Shown here in pieces: positions 59,501 through 64,000 of a stretch of DNA of 64,000 nucleotides. Where the stretch lies: the NCBI GenBank assembly GCA_964626755.1, contig CAZVGO010000005.1, positions 1 to 64,000 of the forward strand, given 5' to 3'. Position 1 is the first letter of the stretch, and each line of letters opens with the position of its first letter. The translations under genes were made by a program, and so were the position numbers. The DNA is from JACDAV01 sp964626755. Its GTDB lineage: Bacteria > Chloroflexota > Limnocylindria > Limnocylindrales > CSP1-4. The notes beneath the pieces are model-generated. The model was not told the DNA's origin. It did no database searches and was given only the letters and a program-made list of their open reading frames with translations.

Positions 59501-59999
59501 CCCGGACCGGCTCCGCGGCCGGGTTCGCGTTGGTCAGCGCGAGGAGAAGCAGCTCCTCGAGCGCCTCGGCCCGTGCGTCCGGGCTGCCCGGGACGGGCGG
59601 CGTCTCGCCCGGCGCGGGCGGATCGTGGCCGGCCGTGGGCTCGGAGCCATCGGGGAACTCGGACTCGAAGCGGGTAAGGACGCGGGTCAGCCGCCGGCCA
59701 CCGAACTCCTCCTCGAGCTCCGTGACGGCATCGCGCAATGCCCCTGGGCTCAGCCGGCGGTCGTACCGGTCGATGACGTGATGGAAGATCTCGTGGAGGA
59801 TCCCGATCGCGCCCAGTTCGCCGGCCGCAATCGTCGGCGTGCCCGGCGCCTCACCGAGCGCACGCGCCCGGTTCATCCGGGCGGCCAGGCGGCGCGCACC
59901 GGCGAGGTCGGCGACGAGGACGCTGCCCCGGAGACCGAACAGTGCCTCGCCGAGGCCGTACTGCCGGCGGGCCGCCACGGAGACGTGGAGCTCCCTCAC
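56544..59999 (-). CDS. Large GH13-family protein with N-terminal HExxH domain
   Basis: A 1151-residue cytoplasmic protein. Residues about 1-330 form a novel helical domain with ILHEIFHHVIDRY (His69, Glu70, His73). Residues about 330-760 are a GH13 alpha-amylase barrel: region I DMVPNHMG near 403, region II IIRFDAAMV with nucleophile Asp520, region III LLLAEAFW with acid/base Glu585, region IV FMSNPDE with Asp646. The catalytic triad is intact. A beta-rich domain and a helical C-terminus of about 300 residues (Arg/Ala-rich) follow. It probably acts on alpha-glucans or trehalose-like sugars. No other glycogen gene is nearby. Confidence 0.8.
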   Translation of the reverse strand: MRELHVSVAARRQYGLGEALFGLRGSVLVADLAGARRLAARMNRARALGEAPGTPTIAAGELGAIGILHEIFHHVIDRYDRRLSPGALRDAVTELEEEFGGRRLTRVLTRFESEFPDGSEPTAGHDPPAPGETPPVPGSPDARAEALEELLLLALTNANPAAEPVRELFDDAPLAAATDYQVVIARLEELLDSGPPLPGGESLVSMLRAPMLASPTSLGGQLRYIRERWAGLLAELGLLDKLLMSLDVMAEEERALHLRFGGAGAGLAEAPSFTGLDAEPERFSWDSDWMPRVVLIAKSTYVWLDQLSRRHGRDIRTLDAIPDEELDRLARWGVTGLWLIGLWERSRASQRIKQLRGNPDAVASAYSLDDYRIADDLGGEDAFARLRDRAWARGIRMASDMVPNHMGIDSRWVVEHPDWFMSLPEPPYPAYSFNGPDLSSDERVGIFLEDHYYDSSDAAVVFRRLDRSSGENRYLYHGNDGTSFPWNDTAQLDYLKSEVREAVIRTILDVARRSPIIRFDAAMVLAMRHVRRLWYPEPGEGGAIPSRAEHALPRAAFDAAMPKEFWREVVDRVAAEVPDTLLLAEAFWMLEGYFVRTLGMHRVYNSAFMHMLRDEDNEGYRRVMKETLEFDPEILKRYVNFMSNPDEKTAIEQFGRDDKYFGVATLLATLPGLPMFGHGQVEGFGEKYGMEFRRAFLDEQPDAWLVERHEREIFPLLHRRGWFGGAEDFTLYDFVRDDGSVDENVFAYSNGRGPTRSLVVYHNRFASTAGRVRESAAFAAKAADGSKSLRRRTLGEALGLGGAADGAFLAFRDVRDGLEYLRPAGELRDGGLWVHLDAYQGHVFWEFREIRDPAGIWRRLADHLAGRGVPSLEDALRELQLEPVYAAVRAVLAAPAFVALVHGGADADLQALDGPLHALAVAVRTATGTRGKPADVVALARARLAAIAAGSRAAAAQAEPGRRRGHDPVGAAFADPWHRAVLAGWSVFEPLGKLAVAAMTGPTSRAWFDELRLGPVVGAGLRASGIDDSTAATAASRVRSLLALPRPSNVGGRTGPERARRLVEAWLAHADVRPLLRVNAWEGVEWFGREEWRELLDWALLLDRLEGASDGLPVVKRLLEAGDAAGYRVDRLRELVAPAPRRTRAPAAPRR

Positions 60000-60011
60000 C
60001 GGAGAAGGATG

Positions 60012-61046
60012 TCACGCGGGGGAAGGCGACGTCTCCGTGGCGGCCCCGGCCGCCCGAACCGCGACCGCGTGCTCGATCGCCCGCCGAAGGAGCTCGAGCC
60101 CGGACGGGTCGAAGTCGTACGTCCACGGCCGGATCCGCTCGGGCCGCGAGAAGCGCCTGTCGAGGCCCACCGCGAGCGCCTCGCGCGACATGAGGATGAT
60201 GTCCGCCGTCCGGTCGACGAGCTCGAGATCGTCGTCCGCGTCGATCGTCGCAGACACGATCGTGATCCCCTCCGCGCCGGACAGCGCGAGCGTCTCGGCG
60301 ATGTTGTCCGTCCCGCGCTCCGAGGCGCAGATGAGGCCCACCCGCGAGCCGGCCCGCAGCCCGGCGATCTCGTGGACCAGCTCGACGTAGCCGGGACCGA
60401 CGAGCATCGCCACGACCGGCACCCGCCCGTGGACGAGCGCCTGGGCCTCGTCGGCATGGAACGTCGTTGTCGCGACGAGATCGTAGTGGAACCGGTCGAG
60501 CCGTTCGGGCAGCTCGTCGAGGAGCGCGCCCTCGGCCTCGATCGAGCCCGCGAACGCGTCGTTCAACCGCTCGGCGTCGTAGCCCGCGTCGGCGGTCGTG
60601 CACTCGGCGAACAGGACGCGGACGAGCGGCCCCGGCCGCTTCCGCTCGGTCGCGGCGGCGAACGTCGCGGCGGCGACCTCGTCGGCGGTGAAGCCCGATT
60701 GCGACGCGCGCCGGAGCATCTCGGCGACGAGCCCGGCGAGCGCCTCCACGCCGCGTCGCTGGGGCGGGCGATCAGCCACGTGCGTCCCGGCACCGTGGCG
60801 ACTGGTGACGTACCCCGCATCGGCCAAACGTCGGTATACGGCCCTGATCGTGTTGGGGTTAACTCGGAGTGCGGCACCCAACTCCCGAACCGGCGGGAGG
60901 CGGGAGCCGGGCAGCAGCCGGCCCGAATCGATCTGGTAGGCGAGCTGCCAGTAGATCTGGGTGGAGATCGGGACGTCCGAGTCCCGCTCGACGTCCAGAT
61001 CGCTACCTGATGCCGGCGGTGCCGGTTCTATGTCGCTACTTGACAT
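60012..61046 (-). CDS. GntR-family regulator (YtrA-like) with long C-terminal domain
   Basis: A 344-residue regulator. The N-terminal winged helix (about 22-95) has ISTQIYWQLAYQIDSGRLLPG, LPPVRELGAALRVNPNTIRAVYRRLADAGYV and SRHGAGTHV, the YtrA/GntR signature. The C-terminal 240 residues look like an alpha/beta ligand-binding fold (VRVLFAECTTADAGYDAERL, VVAMLVGPGYVELVHEIAG, RVGLICASERGTDNIAETL, ITIVSATIDADDDLELV), much longer than in YtrA. A 13-base palindrome lies 6 bases upstream of its ATG, between it and a divergent 44-residue membrane peptide gene. Confidence 0.82.
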   Translation of the reverse strand: MSSSDIEPAPPASGSDLDVERDSDVPISTQIYWQLAYQIDSGRLLPGSRLPPVRELGAALRVNPNTIRAVYRRLADAGYVTSRHGAGTHVADRPPQRRGVEALAGLVAEMLRRASQSGFTADEVAAATFAAATERKRPGPLVRVLFAECTTADAGYDAERLNDAFAGSIEAEGALLDELPERLDRFHYDLVATTTFHADEAQALVHGRVPVVAMLVGPGYVELVHEIAGLRAGSRVGLICASERGTDNIAETLALSGAEGITIVSATIDADDDLELVDRTADIILMSREALAVGLDRRFSRPERIRPWTYDFDPSGLELLRRAIEHAVAVRAAGAATETSPSPA

Positions 61047-61068
61047 AGTCTAGTAGTCCAACTACCGT
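61040..61068 (+). promoter_or_regulatory. Promoter toward the 44-residue peptide (TTGACA - 17 - TACCGT)
   Basis: TTGACA at 61040-61045 and TACCGT at 61063-61068 are 17 bases apart on the plus strand. The palindrome lies within the spacer. Confidence 0.45.
61053..61065. promoter_or_regulatory. GntR operator candidate GTAGT-CCA-ACTAC
   Basis: A perfect 5-bp inverted repeat with a 3-base centre in the 62-base intergenic region of two divergent genes, placed to control both. Confidence 0.55.
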
Positions 61069-61108
61069 TCGATTTGGCCTAGTGAACTGTATCAACAAGG
61101 TGGTTCCG

Positions 61109-61243
61109 ATGGAAGGGCTCCTCGTTCTCGGGTTCCTGGTCGGCGCCCTTGCGACGGTCGCCGTCCTTGCCCTCCGGTTCGGTGTCGACTCGCGCGACGG
61201 CTCGACCGCCCCGCGCATCCCGGAGCTCGGCCCCACCGTCTAG
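61109..61243 (+). CDS. 44-residue single-pass membrane peptide
   Basis: ATG 61109 opens a 44-codon ORF: MEGLLVLGFLVGALATVAV begins a transmembrane helix (about 3-23), followed by RFGVDSRDGSTAPRIPELGP as a polar tail. AAGG lies about 10 bases upstream. It is divergent from the GntR-type regulator gene with a palindrome between them. Size and topology suggest a small regulatory membrane protein. No family is recognised. Confidence 0.5.
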   Translation: MEGLLVLGFLVGALATVAVLALRFGVDSRDGSTAPRIPELGPTV

Positions 61244-61289
61244 CGAACTCACACCACTTCCGCGCCGCCGTCCCCGGTGGCGCCTTCTT

Positions 61290-61323
61290 CGTCAGCCCGT
61301 GGCGCGCAGCCCGCGGGCTGACG
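61290..61323 (+). terminator. Ten-bp hairpin downstream of the 44-residue peptide gene
   Basis: CGTCAGCCCG pairs perfectly with CGGGCTGACG across a 14-base loop, 46 bases after the peptide stop. No T tract, so terminator activity is inferred. Confidence 0.4.
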
Positions 61324-61462
61324 GATTCTGAGGCGGTGTCTCAGCTCGGCGGAGAGTCGACTGCCGCTGGGGGCCGTCGAGCTCTCTCCAGGAACGGGGC
61401 CGACACTAAACAGGGGGTCAGTGCCGGTGAGCATGGGCGACGGGCAGGCGCTCCGGATGGGC

Positions 61463-61468
61463 TACGAT
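61463..61468 (+). promoter_or_regulatory. -10 element TACGAT of the proS leader
   Basis: TACGAT ends 9 bases before ATG 61478 of a 13-codon ORF and about 125 bases before proS. The stretch between 61324 and this element shows no other clear feature. Confidence 0.45.
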
Positions 61469-61477
61469 CCGGCGACG

Positions 61478-61519
61478 ATGCGCCGTCCGAGACTCCTCCG
61501 AATCCCGATCGGGCTCTAG
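61478..61519 (+). CDS. 13-residue leader peptide of proS (candidate)
   Basis: ATG 61478 encodes MRRPRLLRIPIGL and stops at TAG 61517. Two CCG proline codons (positions 4 and 10) occur in 13 codons ahead of the prolyl-tRNA synthetase gene. The last codons and stop lie inside the 5' arm of an 11-bp hairpin, so a translating ribosome would open it. The start fits the leaderless geometry of this genome. An attenuation role is inference. Confidence 0.4.
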   Translation: MRRPRLLRIPIGL

Positions 61520-61555
61520 CCGAACAGGGTCGGCACCGCCGACACGGCTAGAGCC
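61512..61555 (+). promoter_or_regulatory. proS leader hairpin
   Basis: Outer stem GGCTCTAGCCG/CGGCTAGAGCC (11 perfect pairs), internal loop AACAGG opposite A, inner stem GTCGGC/GCCGAC with loop ACC. The 3' arm contains AGAGC, which could instead pair with GCTCT beside the proS SD (61584-61588). The core AACAGGGTCGGCACCGCC recalls the T-box sequence but has an extra base that breaks UGGN. Confidence 0.55.
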
Positions 61556-61592
61556 GCTGGCCACGATCGCCCAGACTCGAGGAGCTCTCCCG

Positions 61593-63086
61593 ATGCCCGC
61601 GCCTGCGTCCAACCCTTCCCGCGCATCCCGATCGGCCGACTTCGGCCAGTGGTACCTCGACGTCGTCCGCGACGCCGAGCTCGCGTCCTATGCGCCCGTC
61701 CGGGGCTGCATCGTCGTCCGCCCGTATGGCTTCGCGCTGTGGGAGCACGTGCGCGACGCGCTCGACCGGCGGATCAAGGAGACGGGCCACGAGAACATCT
61801 ACCTGCCGCTACTCGTGCCCGAGAGCCTCCTGGAGACCGAGGCGGAGCATGTCGAAGGGTTCAGCCCGCAGGTCGCCTGGGTCACCCACGGTGGCGCCGA
61901 CAAGCTCGCCGAGCGCCTCGCGATCCGGCCCACCTCTGAGGCAATGGTCGGCGCCGTCTACCGCGACCTGATCCAGAGCTATCGCGACCTGCCCGTGCTC
62001 GTGAACCAGTGGGCGAACGTGGTGCGCTGGGAGCTCCGCACGCGGCCGTTCCTGCGCACGGCCGAATTCCTGTGGCAGGAAGGCCACACGTTCCATGCCA
62101 GCGCGGCCGAGGCCGGCGAGGAAGCGGTGCGGATGCTCGGCGTGTACCGCGAGATCTGGCACGACTGGCTCGCGATCCCGACGATCAGGGGCCGCAAGAG
62201 CGAAGCCGAGAAGTTCCCAGGCGCCGAGGTGACGCTGACCGGCGAGGCGCTGATGGGCGACCGGCGCGCGCTGCAGATGGGCACCAGCCACGACCTCGGC
62301 TCGAACTTCGCCCGGGCGTTCGACATCCGCTTCCTCGATCGCGACAACGAGCGGCGGCACCCTTTCGGGACGTCGTGGGGTTTCTCGTGGCGGACGATCG
62401 GCGCAGAGATCATGGTCCACGGCGATGAGCGCGGCCTCGTCCTGCCACCGCGGATTGCGCCGATCCACGTCGTGGTTGTGCCGATCTGGCGAACGGTGGA
62501 AGAGCGGGCGGCCGTGGAAGCGGCAATCGCCCCGGTCGAGGCCGCGCTGCGGGCACAGGCCGTCTTCGGCGACCAACGCATCAGCGTGCGGGTCGATCGG
62601 CGCGACGACGTGACGCCCGGCTACAAGTTCAACGCTTGGGAGCTGCGCGGCGTCCCGATCCGGCTCGAGGTCGGGCCACGGGATGTCGCGGCGGGGACGA
62701 TCATCGTGGCCGAGCGGTTGCCGGCGACGGACGGCTCGAGCGCGAAGGAGTCGGTCTCGGTCCATCACCTTCCGGCCGACGTCGCGGCGAGGCTCGAACG
62801 GATTCAGACGCGCCTGCTGGAGCGAGCGATCACGTTCCAGCGCGCCAACACGCACCGGGTCTCCGGCTGGGACGACCTGGTCGCCGTGAACGCCGCGCAA
62901 GGCGGCTTCCTCGTCACCGGCTGGTGCGGTTCGGCCGCCTGCGAACGCGAGGTCCAGGTCACAACCGGCGCCACGCTGCGCGTCATCCCCTTCGAGGGTG
63001 AGCTCCAGAAGCTTGAACCCCCGACCGCCTGTGCCCGCTGTGGCGCGCCGGCTTCGGAGACGGCGGTGTTCGCTCGCGCATACTGA
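61593..63086 (+). CDS. proS: Prolyl-tRNA synthetase, archaeal/eukaryotic type (type 3)
   Basis: A 497-residue class II synthetase charging tRNA-Pro. Motif 2 is LRTAEFLWQEGHT, preceded by IRPTSEA; GTSHDLGSNFARAF binds proline; motif 3 is MVHGDERGLVLPP. There is no editing (INS) insertion. The anticodon-binding domain (about 285-390) and the C-terminal zinc-type domain of type 3 enzymes follow, with CGSAACE and CARCGAP supplying four Cys. GAGGAG lies 8 bases before ATG 61593. A structured leader precedes it. Confidence 0.94.
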   Translation: MPAPASNPSRASRSADFGQWYLDVVRDAELASYAPVRGCIVVRPYGFALWEHVRDALDRRIKETGHENIYLPLLVPESLLETEAEHVEGFSPQVAWVTHGGADKLAERLAIRPTSEAMVGAVYRDLIQSYRDLPVLVNQWANVVRWELRTRPFLRTAEFLWQEGHTFHASAAEAGEEAVRMLGVYREIWHDWLAIPTIRGRKSEAEKFPGAEVTLTGEALMGDRRALQMGTSHDLGSNFARAFDIRFLDRDNERRHPFGTSWGFSWRTIGAEIMVHGDERGLVLPPRIAPIHVVVVPIWRTVEERAAVEAAIAPVEAALRAQAVFGDQRISVRVDRRDDVTPGYKFNAWELRGVPIRLEVGPRDVAAGTIIVAERLPATDGSSAKESVSVHHLPADVAARLERIQTRLLERAITFQRANTHRVSGWDDLVAVNAAQGGFLVTGWCGSAACEREVQVTTGATLRVIPFEGELQKLEPPTACARCGAPASETAVFARAY

Positions 63087-63204
63087 CCGGCGATGAGGAT
63101 GCGAGCGGGCGGTTCGAGGGCGAGACCGACCCGCGCGTATCAAAGGGCGTCCGCGGGGTCGGGCTTGCGGCTGGATGAAGGCGCGAACGGTGGCGCTGAA
63201 CCAT

Positions 63205-63380
63205 TCAGGCGGCCGCGCGCCAGGCGAGGTAGCCGACCGAGGCCACCTCGAGCCAGGCCCGGGCGGATCGACCATCTGGCGCCTCGGGATCACCGCCGGC
63301 GCGCCGCGCCGACCGGGCGGGTCAAACAGGTCGGCGACGAGCTCCCATTGCACATCCGAGAGCGTGATCGCGAAGCTCAT
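63205..63380 (-). pseudogene. IS5-family transposase remnant with internal deletion
   Basis: On the minus strand ATG 63380 begins SFAITLSDVQWELVADLFDP, then GRRGAPAVIPRRQMVD: the N-terminal DUF4096-like start of IS5 transposases. After VD the frame is lost. In a frame shifted by two bases the sequence reads ARAWLEVASVGYLAWRAAA and stops at TGA 63207, which looks like a transposase C-terminal end. So the middle of the gene (catalytic DDE part) has been deleted. No clear terminal inverted repeats were found. Confidence 0.65.
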
Positions 63381-63832
63381 GCCGCCAGTCTGCCGGCCGG
63401 CTATGTCACCTCATGCGGCACGATCCCGCCGATCCGAACGGGATCTTTCGGCCACAGGCCCTAAGAAGAGGGCGGCGCTCCTACGAGCTTCACCCATAGC
63501 GGCTGCTCTGAAGCGAGGAGCAGCCACATGCCACACGCGAGTGGAGACAGGCCGACCCGAGGGCCATTACGCGGTAGGAGTCCGACCGGAATCTCCGCAG
63601 GCTGCTTGAATAATCAGCCCTGCGGCGCCCGCGATCGAAGTATCGCCCAACCGTCCAGCCCTTCCGCCATTTCCCCACACGACGGGCGTTAAGAGGGGTC
63701 CAGCGCTACCCCAGAGGAGGTTTCGCCATGCACGTAGCCGCAACAGGCTAAGAATGGCGCAGTTGGGCCGGATCTCTCTCTGGCTAATGCCCACCCCGTG
63801 GAGATGTGACGAATCGGCGGCTGGCCGCTTCA
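63381..63832. other. Non-coding stretch without a convincing gene
   Basis: About 450 bases with several stop codons in all frames and less GC bias than the neighbours. It holds two inverted repeats: GATCCCG/CGGGATC (63422-63445, followed by TTT) and GGCTGCTC/GAGCAGCC (63501-63525), possibly old terminators or insertion-element debris. A strong SD-like AGAGGAGG (63714-63721) precedes a 7-codon frame only. Confidence 0.5.
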
Positions 63833-64000
63833 TCAGGTCGCCGGGCCGGGCTGGCCCACCTCGCTGAGCGCGGCTCGATAAATCGCCGCCCCGTCGAGGC
63901 CCTGGCCGGGCGAGACGAGCAGGCCGAGGTCCGCGACGAGCGCACGCTCGAGACGGGTGCCCGCGATCCGGTCGACAAGCCGAACGGCGCGAGCCGCGCA
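63833..64000 (-). CDS. C-terminal end of a gene cut by the window (unknown)
   Basis: On the minus strand a frame enters from beyond base 64000 and runs 55 codons to TGA at 63835-63833. It reads CAARAVRLVDRIAGTRLERA, then VADLGLLVSPGQGLDGAAIY, ending VGQPGPAT. Codons are strongly G/C-ending, as in real genes here. The start and most of the protein lie outside the window, and no family can be named. Confidence 0.5.
   Translation of the reverse strand, partial: CAARAVRLVDRIAGTRLERALVADLGLLVSPGQGLDGAAIYRAALSEVGQPGPAT

Noticed and set aside
59229..61010. 593-codon open frame on the plus strand
   Set aside because: It lies antisense to the GH13 and GntR genes, is rich in Arg/Glu/Gly with no domain, and arises from the high-GC codon pattern of the real genes.
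61512..61555. T-box riboswitch ahead of proS
   Set aside because: AACAGGGTCGGCACCGCC is similar to the T-box, but the extra C breaks the UGGN needed for the tRNA end, the AGGG arm has no CCCU partner, and no Stem I with a specifier loop fits if transcription starts near 61475.
61809..63380. Long minus-strand frame of 523 codons starting at the IS5 remnant
   Set aside because: Only the first 38 residues look like transposase. The rest is antisense to proS with low-complexity Arg/Asp composition.
63728..63751. Seven-codon ORF (MHVAATG) after a strong SD
   Set aside because: The SD-like AGAGGAGG is good, but the frame is too short to support and no downstream gene is coupled to it.

Overview
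The window is a very GC-rich bacterial chromosome segment with about 60 densely packed genes, many overlapping by 4 bases. The mix is a PyrR-controlled pyr cluster with class 1B PyrD plus PyrK, an archaeal/eukaryotic-type (type 3) ProS, a CtaA-CtaB fusion, nickel SOD, a luciferase-like (LLM) oxidoreductase of the F420 type, a YitJ-like methionine enzyme and leaderless genes. This suggests Chloroflexota, possibly a Ca. Limnocylindria-like soil or freshwater lineage. That is inference from gene content, since no rRNA is present. Only one tRNA (Gly, CCC) and one degraded IS5 remnant were seen. There is no CRISPR array and no prophage.

Layout. 1-5.2 kb: tail of a surface protein, an AlsS-like TPP enzyme, an XRE regulator and an MBL hydrolase. 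5.3-10.7 kb: a tight run of membrane protein, O-methyltransferase, MoaD-MoaE fusion and orphan lysine-aminomutase-alpha-like protein, followed by a BNR propeller paired with a ubiquitin-like (MoaD/ThiS) protein. 10.7-15.3 kb: tRNA-Gly, lipB, a GalT-like protein with an altered active site, and an ECF sigma/anti-sigma pair. 15.3-27 kb: pyrR-pyrB-pyrC behind a PyrR-binding leader, then a 5.7 kb interruption (FAD oxidase, ArsR regulator with a palindromic operator, PLP decarboxylase, small membrane protein), then an acidic duplicated protein overlapping pyrK, pyrD and pyrE. 27-32.4 kb: a thioredoxin-like lipoprotein divergent from ctaA-ctaB, and a beta-CASP nuclease. 32.5-40.3 kb: a DmdA-like THF-dependent enzyme, a GGDEF-EAL protein, exonuclease III with two ACT-domain proteins, an ArsC-like protein and a LOG protein. 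40.4-49.2 kb: a Rieske protein, marR-MFS, an LLM oxidoreductase, a SIS isomerase, sodN with its maturation protease, membrane microproteins and a LysM protein. 49.2-60 kb: an operon of microprotein, amidohydrolase, PF04020 membrane protein, lysA and YitJ-like enzyme; then a DUF885 peptidase and a 1151-residue GH13 protein. 60-64 kb: a GntR regulator divergent from a 44-residue membrane peptide, a proS leader and proS, the IS5 remnant, and a gene end cut by the window.

Regulation. At least fourteen genes have a TANNNT hexamer ending 6-9 bases before the start codon, usually without a Shine-Dalgarno sequence, so leaderless transcription appears to be routine here. The best regulatory structures are the pyr leader (a PyrR-type CNGNGA hexaloop beside the SD of a 16-codon ORF that runs into pyrR), the proS leader (a leaderless 13-codon ORF ending inside an 11-bp hairpin), the ArsR palindrome, the MarR direct repeat and the GntR palindrome.
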